From Micromonospora sp. WMMD1082 (GTDB lineage Bacteria > Actinomycetota > Actinomycetes > Mycobacteriales > Micromonosporaceae), in contig NZ_JARUBM010000002.1 of assembly GCF_029626175.1 (NCBI RefSeq), positions 6,862,501 through 6,926,500 of the forward strand: a stretch of 64,000 bases of DNA, read 5' to 3'. This document shows positions 6,684 through 17,185 of this stretch, one piece after another. Within the stretch, counting starts at the first letter, position 1. Each line of letters opens with the position of its first letter. The translations under genes were made by a program, and so were the position numbers. Under the pieces are notes generated by a model, which was not told the DNA's origin, searched no databases, and worked only from the letters and a program-made list of their open reading frames with translations.

Positions 6684-9344
6684 ATGACCAGGTACGTGTA
6701 CGACTTCATCGACGGCGGCCGGGACATGGCCGACCTGCTCGGGGGCAAGGGCGCCAACCTGGCCGAGATGACCCGGCTCGGGTTGCCGGTGCCGCCCGGG
6801 TTCACCGTGAGCACGCAGGCGTGCCGGGCGTACCTCGCCGACGCGGCGGTGCCGCCGGGGCTCTTCGACGAGGTCAACGCCCATCTGCGGGAGATCGAGG
6901 TACGGCTGGACCGACGGCTGGGCGACCCGGCCGAGCCGCTGCTGCTGGCCGTCCGCTCCGGCGGGCGGTACTCGATGCCGGGGATGATGGAGACGATCCT
7001 GGACATCGGCCTCAACGACACGACGGTGGTGGGTCTGGCCCGGATCAGCGGCGACGAGCGCTTCGCCTGGGACTCGTACCGGCGGTTGATCCAGATGTTC
7101 GGCCGGACGGTGCACGGCGTACCGGCCGAGGAGTTCGACCGGGAACTGGACGCGCTGCGGGCCACCGCCGGGGCGGACGGTCCGACGGCGGAGCAGCTGC
7201 GCGGGCTGGTCGAGACGTACAAGAAGGTGTTCGCCGACCGGGTCGGCCACGACTTCCCGCAGGCCCCGCACGAGCAGCTGTATCTGGCGATCAAAGCGGT
7301 CTTCGAGTCGTGGAACGCGTCCCGGGCGGTGCTCTACCGGCACCGCGAGCACATCCCCGACGATCTGGGCACCGCGGTCAACGTGATGGCGATGGTCTTC
7401 GGCAACCGGGGACCGGACTCGGGCACCGGCGTGGCGTTCACCCGCGACCCGGCCACCGGCGCGCCCGGCGTCTACGGCGACTACCTGTCCGACGCCCAGG
7501 GTGAGGACGTGGTGGCCGGCGTCCGTAACACGGTGGGGCTGGACGAGTTGGCCCGGATCGACCCGGCCAGCTACCGCCGGCTGACCGGGATCATGGCGAC
7601 GCTGGAGCGGCACTACCGGGACCTGTGCGACGTGGAGTTCACCATCGAGCGGGGCCGGTTGTGGATGCTGCAGACCCGGGTCGGCAAGCGTACGCCGGCA
7701 GCGGCGTTCGTGATCGCCGCGCAGCTGGCCGACGAGGGCCTGATCAGCTGGGACGAGGCGCTGACCCGGGTCAGCGGGGCGCATCTGGCCCACCTGATGT
7801 TCCCCGCCTTCGACCCGGACGCCACCCCGGAGCCGCTGGCCACCGGCGTCGGCGCCTCACCCGGAGCCGCCGTCGGCCGGGTGGTCTTCGACAGTGCCGC
7901 CGCGACGGCGGCCGACGGACCGGTGATCCTGGTGCGCCGGGAGACCAATCCGGACGACCTGCCGGGCATGATCGCCGCCGCCGGCATCCTCACCGCCCGG
8001 GGCGGCAAGACCTCGCACGCCGCGGTGGTCGCCCGGGGCATGGGACGGACCTGCGTGTGCGGGGCGGAGGAACTGGAGATCGACCCGGAGCGCGGCGAGT
8101 TCCGGGCCGGCGACCGGACGGTCCGGGCCGGCGACGTGATCTCCATCGACGGCACCACGGGCCGGGTCTACCTCGGCGAGGTGCCGGTGCGGCCCTCCCC
8201 GGTGAGCCGCTACCTCGCCGGTGAGCTGGCCCCGGAGTCCGACCGGCTGGTCGCCGCCGTCGACCGGCTGCTGCGCCACGCCGACGCGGCCCGGCGACTC
8301 GGCGTACGCGCCAACGCCGACACCCCCGCCGACGCGGCGCGGGCCCGGGCGCTCGGCGCCGCCGGTGTCGGGTTGTGCCGCACCGAACACATGTTTCTCG
8401 GTGCGCGCCGCGCCCTGGTGGAGCGGCTGATCCTGGCCGACGGGCCGGACGAGGTGGCCGCCGCGCTGGCGGACCTGCTGCCGTTGCAGCGGGAGGACTT
8501 CGTCGCGATCCTCGCCGCGATGGACGGCCTCCCGGTCACCATCCGGCTGCTCGACCCGCCGCTGCACGAGTTCCTGCCCCCGCTGCCCGAGCTGGCCGCG
8601 CGGGTGGCCCGGGCGGAGGCGCTCGGGCAGGACCCGGGCCGCGACGCGGTGCTGCTGGCCGCCGTACGCCGGATGCAGGAGAGCAACCCGATGCTCGGCC
8701 TGCGCGGGGTCCGGTTGGGCCTGGTGGTCCCGGGCCTACTCGCGATGCAGGTCCGGGCCGTGGCGGAGGCGGCGGCGCGCCGGGTGGCCGCGGGCGGCGA
8801 CCCCCACCCGGAGATCATGGTGCCGCTGGTCGTCGACGTACGGGAGGTGGCCGCCGTGCGGGCCGAGGTGGCCGCCGTACTGGCCGCGGTGCCCGGTGCG
8901 CCGCCGATCCCGGTCGGCACGATGATCGAGACGCCGCGTGCGGCGCTGACCGCCGGCCCGATCGCGCGCGAGGCGGAGTTCTTCTCCCTCGGCACCAACG
9001 ACCTGACCCAGACCACCTGGGCGTTCTCCCGCGACGACGGGGAGGGCTCGTTCCTCGGCGACTACCTGGAGCGGGGCATCGTGGCGGCGTCCCCGTTCGA
9101 GACCGTCGACGCCGACGGGGTGGGTCGGCTGGTCCGGCTGGCCGTGGCCGAGGGCCGGGCCGCGCGACCGGAGCTGACCGTGGGCGTCTGCGGCGAACAC
9201 GGCGGCGATCCGGAGTCGGTGGAGTTCTTCGCCGAGGCCGGGCTCGACTACGTCTCCTGCTCGCCGTACCGGGTGCCGATCGCCCGGCTGGCCGCCGGCC
9301 GGGTCGCCGTGGCCGGCGCCTGCGCCGTCTCCGACGCCCGATAG
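6684..9344 (+). CDS. ppdK: Pyruvate, phosphate dikinase
   Basis: Cytosolic enzyme that interconverts pyruvate, ATP and phosphate with phosphoenolpyruvate, AMP and pyrophosphate. The 886-residue length fits the family. The N-terminal ATP-grasp domain begins LLGGKGANLAEMTRLGLPVP; the swivelling phosphohistidine domain has GGKTSHAAVVARGMGRTC with the catalytic His near residue 446; the C-terminal PEP-binding barrel ends with GVCGEHGGDPESVEFFAEAG. ATG 6684 is preceded by GAGGTGGAGG and is the first start matching the family, although the frame is open further upstream. It is followed after 12 bases by a small membrane protein gene. PPDK is often co-regulated with universal stress proteins in actinobacterial hypoxia regulons. 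Confidence 0.96.
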   Translation: MTRYVYDFIDGGRDMADLLGGKGANLAEMTRLGLPVPPGFTVSTQACRAYLADAAVPPGLFDEVNAHLREIEVRLDRRLGDPAEPLLLAVRSGGRYSMPGMMETILDIGLNDTTVVGLARISGDERFAWDSYRRLIQMFGRTVHGVPAEEFDRELDALRATAGADGPTAEQLRGLVETYKKVFADRVGHDFPQAPHEQLYLAIKAVFESWNASRAVLYRHREHIPDDLGTAVNVMAMVFGNRGPDSGTGVAFTRDPATGAPGVYGDYLSDAQGEDVVAGVRNTVGLDELARIDPASYRRLTGIMATLERHYRDLCDVEFTIERGRLWMLQTRVGKRTPAAAFVIAAQLADEGLISWDEALTRVSGAHLAHLMFPAFDPDATPEPLATGVGASPGAAVGRVVFDSAAATAADGPVILVRRETNPDDLPGMIAAAGILTARGGKTSHAAVVARGMGRTCVCGAEELEIDPERGEFRAGDRTVRAGDVISIDGTTGRVYLGEVPVRPSPVSRYLAGELAPESDRLVAAVDRLLRHADAARRLGVRANADTPADAARARALGAAGVGLCRTEHMFLGARRALVERLILADGPDEVAAALADLLPLQREDFVAILAAMDGLPVTIRLLDPPLHEFLPPLPELAARVARAEALGQDPGRDAVLLAAVRRMQESNPMLGLRGVRLGLVVPGLLAMQVRAVAEAAARRVAAGGDPHPEIMVPLVVDVREVAAVRAEVAAVLAAVPGAPPIPVGTMIETPRAALTAGPIAREAEFFSLGTNDLTQTTWAFSRDDGEGSFLGDYLERGIVAASPFETVDADGVGRLVRLAVAEGRAARPELTVGVCGEHGGDPESVEFFAEAGLDYVSCSPYRVPIARLAAGRVAVAGACAVSDAR

Positions 9345-9356
9345 GAGGTACCCGAG

Positions 9357-9797
9357 ATGACCGCGATCTTCAACGCCACCGGGCCGGTGCCGTTCGTACC
9401 GCCCCGCCCGGTCACCGAGGCGACGCCCCGGCCGGCACCGGCGGCACCGGTCGGACCGGTGCTGGAGCTGCCCGGCACACCGCCGGCCGCACTGGTGCCG
9501 GTGACCCGCGACGGGCGCCCGGTCGGGGTGTTCGTGGCCACCGGCTCGGGCGTGCGGTACCGGCCGCTGCCCGATCCGGACCGGCTGCTCGTCGCCACGG
9601 CCGGGGTGCTGGCCGTCGGTCTGCTCAGCGCCGGGGTCGCGGTGCTCGCCCGGCGCCGGCCGCCCGCGGTGGGCGCGCTGACGATGGGCCCCGGCGGGTG
9701 GGTCAGCTTCCGTGGGGTACGCGCACCGGCACCCCGCGCGGCGCGGCCCCGGTGGGCCCGCCTCCTGGGCGCCCGCCGACTGCTGGTGCAGCGCTGA
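9357..9797 (+). CDS. Small proline-rich membrane protein, unknown function
   Basis: A 146-residue protein not recognised. The first 50 residues are rich in Pro and Ala. Residues 60-75 (VTRDGRPVGVFVATGS) resemble a short strand pair, followed by one hydrophobic helix (LLVATAGVLAVGLLSAGVAVL) and a basic tail. AGGAGGT overlaps the ppdK stop region and lies close before ATG 9357, so it is probably co-transcribed with ppdK. A hairpin follows at 9805. Confidence 0.65.
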   Translation: MTAIFNATGPVPFVPPRPVTEATPRPAPAAPVGPVLELPGTPPAALVPVTRDGRPVGVFVATGSGVRYRPLPDPDRLLVATAGVLAVGLLSAGVAVLARRRPPAVGALTMGPGGWVSFRGVRAPAPRAARPRWARLLGARRLLVQR

Positions 9798-9804
9798 CGG
9801 CCCC

Positions 9805-9840
9805 GGCCGGCGGCCGACGCGCTGGGCGCGGCCGCCGGCC
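9805..9840 (+). terminator. GC-rich hairpin ending the ppdK unit
   Basis: A perfect 12-bp inverted repeat (9805-9816 with 9829-9840) with a 12-nt loop starts eight bases after the stop of the small membrane protein gene. No U-run. Confidence 0.6.
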
Positions 9841-9904
9841 CCGGGACGGATAGCGGACAGTGCCCGGTCTGGTCCGGGATGCGGCCGCCCGCTACCAATG
9901 AGGC

Positions 9905-10381
9905 ATGTCGCCGAGCGCCGCCGAGACTGCGCACACGACCGCCCTGGCCCGGGCGGTCGTGGCCCAGCTGGCCCCCGAGGAACTGCCCGCCTTCGAGCTG
10001 TTGGCCGGCCCCTACCTCACCGGTACGGACGCCTCTGCCGACGGTGACCGGTTGCAGTTCGGCGTGATGGACGCGATCGTCACCGCCACGCCCGCGATCA
10101 CCCTGGTGTGCGCGACGGTCGTCGCCGCCCTGGCGCGGGGCGCCGAGGGAGAGTTGGAACAGCTCGGCGGCCGGGCCACCCGGCGGCTGCTCGGCGCGCT
10201 GCGTCGCCGGCCGGCTGCCCCCGAGGCTCCGGCGGCGTACTCCCGCCAGCAGCTGAGGGCGATCCGCGCCGTGGCCGCCCGTCGGGCCACCGCGCTGGGG
10301 GTCGAACCGGCACTGGCCGCCGCGATCGCCGACGCGGTGGTCGGCGCGCTGCTCACCGACGAACCAGAGCCGGGGCAGTGA
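9905..10381 (+). CDS. Hypothetical protein upstream of M48 protease
   Basis: A 158-residue protein of unknown function. It has an Ala-rich helical N-terminus, one hydrophobic stretch (about residues 58-80, IVTATPAITLVCATVVAALA) and a basic, Arg-rich linker followed by a second Ala-rich helical region (about 115-150). The ATG follows a TACCAAT sequence by only a few bases, which could be a -10 element of a leaderless message. It overlaps the M48 protease gene by GTGA, so the two are translationally coupled and probably act together. Confidence 0.6.
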   Translation: MSPSAAETAHTTALARAVVAQLAPEELPAFELLAGPYLTGTDASADGDRLQFGVMDAIVTATPAITLVCATVVAALARGAEGELEQLGGRATRRLLGALRRRPAAPEAPAAYSRQQLRAIRAVAARRATALGVEPALAAAIADAVVGALLTDEPEPGQ

Positions 10382-12462
10382 CCGCGCCGTGGCGCGCCGG
10401 CCGGCCCGCCGACACCGGCTTCCTGCTGCTGCCCCTGGTCGCGCTGATGTTCAGCACGGCGGTGCTGCTCGCGACGTTGTTCTCGGCGAGCCTGCTGGTG
10501 CGCCCGGGCTGCGACCTCGGCCGCGTGTTCCAGCACCCGTGCACCAACATGGTCAACACCTTCCAGTTCACCTTCAACCTGGTGATCGTGCCGGGTGCCG
10601 TGCTGTTTCTCTGGCTGTCCCGGTGGCACCGGCGCCGCACCAGGCCGCTGGACCGGGCGGTGTTCCCCGCCGCCGCCGAGGTGATCGACGAGGTGCTGGC
10701 CTCGGTGCGTCTGCCCCGCGAGGTGCCGGTGGTGCTGGGCCCGCGCCTGGGCCGGCGGGCGTTCACCGGCGGCACCGGGGCGAAGCCGTACGTGGCGCTG
10801 GGGCCGGAGCTGCTGACCCTGCCGGCGAAGGGTGCCGCCGGCCGGGAGGTCTTCGCGGCGGTGCTCCGGCACGAGCTGGCCCACGTGCAGAACAACGACC
10901 TGCTGCGGCTGCAACTGGCCAGCTCGGTGCGGATCAGCACCCGCGCGGCGGCGCTGCTCACCGCGCTGTTGCTGCTGGCGCAGCTGCGCTGGGCCGAGCA
11001 ACCACCGGCGGTCGGCGTCGTGGCCGGCGTGGTGCTCCGCACGGTGGTGATCGTGGTGGTGGCCGAACTGGTCGTCCGGGCCTTCCTGCGGGCCCGGGAA
11101 CACGAGGCCGACCTGCGGGCCGCCGGCGACGACCCGAGCGGCCTGCGCTCCGCGCTGCACCGCGCCCGGCAGCACACCTCCGGGCTGCGGGAACGGCTGC
11201 TCGCCCGGCATCCGGCCACCGCCCGCCGACTGGCCAACCTCGACGACAGCAGCCTGGTGCTGGCCCTGCCCGCCGGGCAGGTGCTCGCCGCCGGACTGTT
11301 CGCCGCGGTGACGCTCAGCAACGCCCAACTGCTGGTGCACGTGCTGCTCGCCGCCGAGGTGCTGGAACCACCCGAGGCGGCGACGCAGCCGTGGGTGGCG
11401 GTGCTGATCCTCGCGGTGGCGGTGAGCCCGGTGGCGGTCTTCCTGGCGGTGGGCAGCTGGCGGGACGCCCGGGGCCGGTCGCTGGCGGGGCACCCGGCAC
11501 GACCGTGGCTGGCCGGGTCGCTGTTCGGCGTCGGGCTGATCGCCGGGGAGCAGCTCGCCCCGTACCCGGGGCTGCTTTACGAGGTCATCCCGCCGACCAC
11601 CCCGCTGCTCTCCGGCCTGCTCGCCTACGCCGCTGCGGCGGTGCTGCTCTGCTGGTGGCTGACGGCGCTGGTGGACCCGTCCCGGCCACCGGGCCGGTGG
11701 GAGCGGGTCGCGCTGCTGCCGGCCGCCACGGCGGTCGGCGTCGGTGCGCTGCTGATCGTCTGGGAGTTCTGCGGCTGGCTGATCGCCCAGCGCCTCAACT
11801 GCGTCGAGCAGCTGCTCGACTGCGGCCCGCTGGACGTGCCCGGGATCCTGATCGAGGTGCTGGTCCAGCCCTGGGCACCGGTGCCCCTGGCACTGGCCAC
11901 GATCGCTTCGCTGGCGGCCGCCGTACGCCGGTACGCCACCGAGGCCGGCGCCCGGCGGACGGTGGTGGTGCCCACGACGGTGGTGGTCGTGACCGGGGTG
12001 GCGTTGGTGACCCTGCTCCCCCGGCTGCCGGTGTCCGACGCGCTCACCGCCGGGCACTGGCCCGGTCCCGATCAGCAGCTGGCCGGGACCGGCCTGGCCC
12101 TGGCGCTGCGGATCGCCCTGCTCGTGGCGGTGACGCTGGCCGCCCTGCTGCCCCGGCGGGTGGCCGGTGCGGTGGCCGCCGCCGGTGCCCTCGTGGTGCT
12201 CGCCGCCGGTCTCGTCCTGCTGCTGGCCGGGTTGACCGACGCCCGGCCGGTGGACGGGGAACGGATCGGCGTCGAGGCCGGCCGGTACCTGGGTGCCGCG
12301 TTCGGCCTCGTCCTGCCGGCGATACTCGCGGTGCTGGGGGTGCGGCGGCTCGGCCGGCTCCGGCGCGGCATCGCGGCCCCGCCACCAGGGCCACTGCCGC
12401 AGCGGGTCGGCGATGCCATGGACGGCGGGCCTGGCCGGGTGAGCCGGGCCGAGCCTGCGTGA
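10378..12462 (+). CDS. Polytopic M48-family metalloprotease
   Basis: A 694-residue integral membrane protein related to HtpX/Ste24 zinc peptidases. Two hydrophobic segments (about residues 13-38 and 60-82) precede the protease domain. The zinc motif HELAH is at about residues 165-169 within LRHELAHVQNNDLLRLQ, and AREHEADLRAAGDDP (about 240) supplies the third ligand region. The last 390 residues form about ten further hydrophobic helices, which is unusual: classical HtpX is only about 290 residues. The substrate is unknown; membrane protein quality control is the family role. The GTG start overlaps the stop of the preceding gene. Confidence 0.85.
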   Translation: MTAPWRAGRPADTGFLLLPLVALMFSTAVLLATLFSASLLVRPGCDLGRVFQHPCTNMVNTFQFTFNLVIVPGAVLFLWLSRWHRRRTRPLDRAVFPAAAEVIDEVLASVRLPREVPVVLGPRLGRRAFTGGTGAKPYVALGPELLTLPAKGAAGREVFAAVLRHELAHVQNNDLLRLQLASSVRISTRAAALLTALLLLAQLRWAEQPPAVGVVAGVVLRTVVIVVVAELVVRAFLRAREHEADLRAAGDDPSGLRSALHRARQHTSGLRERLLARHPATARRLANLDDSSLVLALPAGQVLAAGLFAAVTLSNAQLLVHVLLAAEVLEPPEAATQPWVAVLILAVAVSPVAVFLAVGSWRDARGRSLAGHPARPWLAGSLFGVGLIAGEQLAPYPGLLYEVIPPTTPLLSGLLAYAAAAVLLCWWLTALVDPSRPPGRWERVALLPAATAVGVGALLIVWEFCGWLIAQRLNCVEQLLDCGPLDVPGILIEVLVQPWAPVPLALATIASLAAAVRRYATEAGARRTVVVPTTVVVVTGVALVTLLPRLPVSDALTAGHWPGPDQQLAGTGLALALRIALLVAVTLAALLPRRVAGAVAAAGALVVLAAGLVLLLAGLTDARPVDGERIGVEAGRYLGAAFGLVLPAILAVLGVRRLGRLRRGIAAPPPGPLPQRVGDAMDGGPGRVSRAEPA

Positions 12463-12476
12463 TCATCCCGGCGGCA

Positions 12477-12490
12477 GGGCCGTTGGTCCC
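12477..12490. promoter_or_regulatory. DosR/DevR-like box before the P-type ATPase
   Basis: GGGCCGTTGGTCCC is a near-perfect dyad and fits the DosR core GGGACTWWAGTCCC at 11 of 14 positions. It lies in the 175-base gap between the M48 protease and the ATPase gene, about 150 bases before the ATPase start. Operator role is inferred. Confidence 0.45.
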
Positions 12491-12637
12491 GGACGGTGCG
12501 GGCCGTCGACCCTGCCGCTGCCCGGCAGGCCCGCGCCACGCTGGTGGCGTGGGGCGGCCAGCGGGGACCGTTCCGTCGGCCAGGGCTGGAGCAGGCGGTG
12601 GCGAGGTCAGCGCGACGGCACGAGCGGGGGCGCACCG

Positions 12638-15319
12638 ATGCCCACTGACACCATCACCTCGACGGTGACCACCGCCGGCCTCAGTCGCGCCGAGGCGCAG
12701 GCCCGGTTGCTCGCCGATGGACCGAACGCCGCCGCCGCGCCACCCCGCCGGCACCTGGCCACCCGGATCCTGCACCAGCTCACCGACCCGCTGGTCGCCC
12801 TGCTGCTGGCCGCGGCCGTGGTCACCACGGCGTTGCGCGACTACCCCGACACGGCGGTGATCCTGCTCGTCGTCGTGGTCAACACGGCGATCGGGGTGGT
12901 GCAGGAGGTACGCGCCGACCGGGCCATCGCCGCGCTCGACCGGCTCGCCGCGCCGACCGCGCGGGTGGTCCGCGACGGCCGGGACGTGGTGCTGCCCGCC
13001 GCCGAGCTGGTCCGTGGTGATCTGGTGCGGGTCGAGGCCGGTGACGTGGTCCCGGCCGACCTGCTGCTGCACGACGCGAGCCGGCTGCACCTGGACGAGT
13101 CGGCGCTGACCGGCGAGTCGGTGCCGGTGGTCCGCGCGGCGGGCGAGGAGGCCAGCGCCGGCACGGTGGTGGCCACCGGTCGGGCCGCCGGCACGGTGGT
13201 CCGCACCGGAGCGGCGAGCGCGCTGGGCCGGATCGCCACCCTGGCCGCCACCACCCGACCGGCGGCCACCCCGTTGCAGCGCCGCCTCGCCTCGCTCGGC
13301 CGGATTCTCGGTCTCGCCGCCGTGCTCCTGTCCGGGCTGGTCTTCGTCCTGGGCGTGCTCGGCGGCCGGCCGCTGGTGGAGATGGCGGTCACCGCGGTGA
13401 GCCTGGTGGTGGCCGCGGTGCCGGAGTCGCTGCCCGCGGTGGTGACGCTGGCCCTGGCGCTGGGCGCGCGCCGGATGGCCGCGGCGCGGGCCATCCCGCG
13501 CCGGCTGCACGCGGTGGAGACGCTCGGCTCGGTCACCGTGATCGCCTCGGACAAGACCGGCACCCTCACCGAGGGGCGGATGGCCGTGCAACAGGCGGTC
13601 ACCGGCGACGGCACCCGGTTCGGTGTCACCGGCACCGGTTACGCACCGCACGGCACGGTGCACCGCGAGGGCCGGCCGGTCGCCGTACCGGACGAGTTGC
13701 GCCGGTTGGCCCGGGCCGGGCTGCTGTGCAACGACGCGGCCCTGGCACCGCCGACCGAGCAGCGGCCCCACTGGGGCGCGGTCGGTGATCCGCTGGAGGC
13801 GGCGCTGGTGGCCTTCGGCGCCCGGTGCGGCCTGGATCCGCAGGCCACCCGCCACGCCTGGCCCCGGGTGGCGGAGCACCCCTTCGACCAGCAGCTGCGC
13901 CGGATGACCACGGTGCACCGCTCCTGCGACCGCCGCTATCTGGTGGTGTGCAAGGGCGCGCCGGAGAGCGTACTCACCGCGCCGCTGCTCGACGCCGACG
14001 CCGACGAACTGGCCGCCCTGAGCGCCGCCGCGCACCGGCTGGCCGGCGACGGGCTGCGGGTGCTGGCACTGGCGGCGGCCCTGGTCGACGCCCCGCCGGC
14101 CGACCCCGCCCGCCCCGAGGGGTTGCGCCCGGTGGGCCTGGTCGCCGTGGGTGACCCGCTGCGCGCCGGTGCGCCGGACATCGCCGACGGCTTCGCCGAC
14201 GCCGGCGTCCGGCTCGTGCTGGTCACCGGGGACCATCCGGCGACCGCGGCGGCCATCGCCGGTCAGCTGGGCCTGTGGACCGACGGCGACCCGGTGGTAC
14301 GCGGCGACGACGGCGATCCCGCCGACGCGCCCGAGGCGGCGCGGGTGTACGCGCGAACCCAGCCGGAGCAGAAGCTCGACATCATCGCCGGGTTGCAGTC
14401 CCGGGGGCACGTGGTGGCGATGACCGGCGACGGCGTCAACGACGCCCCGGCGCTGCGCCGGGCCGACATCGGGGTGGCGATGGGCGGCGGCACCGAGGTG
14501 GCCCGGCAGGCGGCCGACCTGGTGCTGGTCGACGACGACCTGTCCACCGTGGCCACCGCGATCGGCGAGGGCCGCCGGATCTACGACAACATCCGCCGGT
14601 TCCTGCGCTACGCCCTCTCCGGCGGGGTGGCCGAGATCGCGGTGATGCTGCTCGGGCCGCTGTTCGGGATGGCGGTACCGCTGTTGCCGGCGCAGATTCT
14701 CTGGATCAACCTGATCACCCACGGCGTGCCCGGGGTCGCCCTGGGCGCCGAGCCGGCCGAGCCGGGCATGCTGCGTCGGGCGCCCCGCTCGCCGCAGGAG
14801 TCGGTGCTCGGGGCGGGACTGGGCCGGCAGATCCTGATCGGCGGCGCGCTGATCGCGGCGGTGACGCTCGGCGCGGGCGTGCTCGCCGCCCGCGCGGACC
14901 GGCCCTGGCAGTCGGTGATCTTCGTCGTGCTCGGCCTGGCCCAGCTCGGGGTGGCCCTGGCGGTCCGCGCGCCACGGCCGCCCGGTCGGCACCGGGGCAA
15001 CCTGGCGCTGCCGCTCGCGGTGGCCGCCTCGGCGCTGCTGCAGGTCGCCGGGGTGCTGCTGGCACCGCTGCGGGACCTGCTCGGCACCGAGGCGCTCGGC
15101 GTCGGGGAACTGCTCGCCTGCGCCGCGGTGAGCGTCCTGCCCGGCCTGGTCCTGCGGCTGACCCGCGCAACGCCGACGACCGGCGCCGGGTCGGCGAGCG
15201 GTACCGGCGGCGGGCCGGCGAGCGAGGACGGGCCGGCGAGCGGCGGCGGGTCGGTCACCGGCGGCGGGTCGGTGACCGGCGTGGCGGCGTGGCGCGCGAG
15301 GGGCGGTGGCGGTACATGA
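12638..15319 (+). CDS. P-type cation-transporting ATPase (P2-like)
   Basis: An 893-residue membrane pump of the P2 (SERCA/PMR1-like) class. Visible elements: N-terminal cation-ATPase domain, actuator motif LTGESVPV (TGES) near residue 163, fourth-helix PESLP replacing the usual PEGLP, phosphorylation site DKTGTLT near residue 305, hinge motif [20 protein letters not shown], and C-terminal membrane helices with [14 protein letters not shown]. Ion specificity (calcium, magnesium or manganese) is not clear from sequence. The last 60 residues are a Gly/Ser/Ala-rich low-complexity tail with short internal repeats that pumps of this class normally lack. It leads into the universal stress gene pair. 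Confidence 0.93.
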   Translation: MPTDTITSTVTTAGLSRAEAQARLLADGPNAAAAPPRRHLATRILHQLTDPLVALLLAAAVVTTALRDYPDTAVILLVVVVNTAIGVVQEVRADRAIAALDRLAAPTARVVRDGRDVVLPAAELVRGDLVRVEAGDVVPADLLLHDASRLHLDESALTGESVPVVRAAGEEASAGTVVATGRAAGTVVRTGAASALGRIATLAATTRPAATPLQRRLASLGRILGLAAVLLSGLVFVLGVLGGRPLVEMAVTAVSLVVAAVPESLPAVVTLALALGARRMAAARAIPRRLHAVETLGSVTVIASDKTGTLTEGRMAVQQAVTGDGTRFGVTGTGYAPHGTVHREGRPVAVPDELRRLARAGLLCNDAALAPPTEQRPHWGAVGDPLEAALVAFGARCGLDPQATRHAWPRVAEHPFDQQLRRMTTVHRSCDRRYLVVCKGAPESVLTAPLLDADADELAALSAAAHRLAGDGLRVLALAAALVDAPPADPARPEGLRPVGLVAVGDPLRAGAPDIADGFADAGVRLVLVTGDHPATAAAIAGQLGLWTDGDPVVRGDDGDPADAPEAARVYARTQPEQKLDIIAGLQSRGHVVAMTGDGVNDAPALRRADIGVAMGGGTEVARQAADLVLVDDDLSTVATAIGEGRRIYDNIRRFLRYALSGGVAEIAVMLLGPLFGMAVPLLPAQILWINLITHGVPGVALGAEPAEPGMLRRAPRSPQESVLGAGLGRQILIGGALIAAVTLGAGVLAARADRPWQSVIFVVLGLAQLGVALAVRAPRPPGRHRGNLALPLAVAASALLQVAGVLLAPLRDLLGTEALGVGELLACAAVSVLPGLVLRLTRATPTTGAGSASGTGGGPASEDGPASGGGSVTGGGSVTGVAAWRARGGGGT

Positions 15320-15408
15320 AGGTGACCAGCGATGGCCGGGAACCGCGATCCGACGACCGTGGCGCCGCCGGGTGGGCCAGGCTGGTAGCGGAACTGAGGA
15401 GGAATGTG

Positions 15409-16305
15409 ATGACCAGCAACACCGGCGCCCCCATCGTGGTGGGTGTGGACGGTTCCGAGATTGCCCTGCACGCGGTGCGTGCCGCCGCCCGCGAGGCGGC
15501 GTACCGGCACCGCCCGCTGCGGGTCGTGCACGCGTTCATCTGGCCGCTGATGCGGGTGCCGCTGGGGCCCGCGCCGGGCGCGCCCGCCGAGGGCGGGCTA
15601 CGCAACCAGGCCGAGCGGTGCGTCGCCGAGGCCGTCGCCGAGGCCGGCAAGGTGGCCCCGGAGGTGGCGGTCACAGGTGCGGTGGTCGACGGGGCGGGCA
15701 GCGCCGTACTGCTCGACGAGGCCCGCGACGCCGCGCTGATCGTGCTCGGCAACCGTGGCCTGGGCGGCTTCGCCGGCCTGCTGCTCGGCTCGGTGGCCGT
15801 GCAGGTCAGCGCCCACGCCGACTGCCCGGTACTGGTGGTTCGCGGCGAAGCGCGGGCGGACGGGCCGGTGGTGGTCGGCGTCGACGGCTCGGAGTCGTCC
15901 CAGGAGGCCGTCCGGTTCGCCTTCGAGGAGGCGGCCTGGCGGGGCGCCGACCTGGTGGCGGTGCACGCCTGGCTCTATCCGACCCCGGCCGGTCCCGGCG
16001 ACATCCTGCCCCTGGTCTACGACCTGGACGCCTTCCGCGACGAGGAGGAGCGCACGCTCGCCGAGGCGGTGGCCGGCTGGTCCGAGCGCTATCCGGAGGT
16101 CACGGTGCGGCGGCGGCTGGTCCGGGGTTCCCCGGCGCGGGCGCTGGTGGAGGAGTCCCGTACCGCTCAACTGGTGGTGGTCGGCGCGCGGGGGCGCGGC
16201 GCGCTGGGTGCGCTGCTGCTCGGCTCGGTCAGCCACGCGGTGCTGCACCACGCCCACTCCCCGCTGGCGATCGTCCGGAAGCTGCGTACGGTCAAGAGGA
16301 CCTGA
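15409..16305 (+). CDS. Tandem-domain universal stress protein
   Basis: A 298-residue cytosolic protein with two UspA domains (about 5-145 and 155-295). Each starts with the strand VVVGVDGSE and ends with the ATP-binding loop G-2x-G-9x-G(S/T), seen as GNRGLGGFAGLLLGSV and GARGRGALGALLLGSV. ATG 15409 has GAGGAGG at good spacing. Such two-domain proteins of actinobacteria bind ATP and are induced on hypoxia or in stationary phase. Next to a second copy, the ATPase and ppdK, it fits a dormancy regulon. Confidence 0.93.
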   Translation: MTSNTGAPIVVGVDGSEIALHAVRAAAREAAYRHRPLRVVHAFIWPLMRVPLGPAPGAPAEGGLRNQAERCVAEAVAEAGKVAPEVAVTGAVVDGAGSAVLLDEARDAALIVLGNRGLGGFAGLLLGSVAVQVSAHADCPVLVVRGEARADGPVVVGVDGSESSQEAVRFAFEEAAWRGADLVAVHAWLYPTPAGPGDILPLVYDLDAFRDEEERTLAEAVAGWSERYPEVTVRRRLVRGSPARALVEESRTAQLVVVGARGRGALGALLLGSVSHAVLHHAHSPLAIVRKLRTVKRT

Positions 16306-16325
16306 CCGACTCCTGGAAGGCTGTT

Positions 16326-17177
16326 GTGCTGATGAACCGACCTGTCGTGGTGGGGGTGGACGGATCACCGCCGAGCCTGGTCGCCGCGGAGCACGCGGCA
16401 CAGGCGGCGGTGTGGCGTTCCCGACCGCTGCACCTGGTGCACGGCTACCTGCACCCTCTCGGTTACGGCGTACCGATCAACCCGTACGACGTGGGCCTGC
16501 CGGCGCCGACGGAGGACGGCCGGAAGATGCTCGAACAGGCCGCCGCCGAGCTGGTCGACCGGTGGCCCGGGCTGGCGGTCGAGGTGCGTCAGGTCGCCGG
16601 TGGGCCGGGCGCGACCCTGGTCGAGGAGTCCCGGCGGGCGGAGCTGGTCGTGGTGGGCAGCCGAGGGCTGGGCGGCTTCGCCGGGCTGCTGCTCGGTTCG
16701 GTCGGCACCCAGGTCGCCGCGCACGGCCACTGCCCGGTGCTGGTGATCCGCCCGCCGGACCGCCCGATCCCGACCGAGGGCGCGGTGCTGGTCGGCGTGG
16801 ACGGCTCCGAGTCGGCGGAACTCGCCGTCGGCTACGGCGCCGAGGAGGCCGCCCGGCGCGGCGGCCCGCTGGTGCTGGTGCACGTCGCCGACGAGCGGGA
16901 CGCCGGCGCGGGCGGCGAGGCGGCGGCACTGCTGGCCACGGCGGGCGCGGCGGCACGGGGCAGCCATCCCGGCCTGACCGTCGAGGAACGGGTGATCACC
17001 GCGCCAAAGCCCGACCAGGCGCTGATCGAGGCGACCGGGGAGGCCGCGCTCGTGGTGGCCGGATCACGCGGCCGGGGCGGCTTCGCCGGCCTGCTGCTCG
17101 GCTCGGTCAGCCAGGCTCTGGTGCACCACGCCCGCTGCCCGGTGCTCATCGCCCACCCGCACCAGCCCGAGCAGTAG
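16326..17177 (+). CDS. Second tandem-domain universal stress protein
   Basis: A 283-residue paralogue of the preceding gene, 20 bases downstream and probably in the same transcript. Two UspA domains carry the ATP loops GSRGLGGFAGLLLGSV and GSRGRGGFAGLLLGSV. GGAAGG lies five bases before GTG 16326; ATG 16332 in the same frame is an alternative start. A strong hairpin follows nine bases after the stop codon. Confidence 0.92.
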   Translation: MLMNRPVVVGVDGSPPSLVAAEHAAQAAVWRSRPLHLVHGYLHPLGYGVPINPYDVGLPAPTEDGRKMLEQAAAELVDRWPGLAVEVRQVAGGPGATLVEESRRAELVVVGSRGLGGFAGLLLGSVGTQVAAHGHCPVLVIRPPDRPIPTEGAVLVGVDGSESAELAVGYGAEEAARRGGPLVLVHVADERDAGAGGEAAALLATAGAAARGSHPGLTVEERVITAPKPDQALIEATGEAALVVAGSRGRGGFAGLLLGSVSQALVHHARCPVLIAHPHQPEQ

Positions 17178-17185
17178 CTCCGACG

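Noticed and set aside
10012..12057. 681-residue minus-strand open frame opposite the M48 protease
   Set aside because: Composition rich in His, Gln, Arg and Gly with no domain; typical antisense shadow in high-GC DNA.
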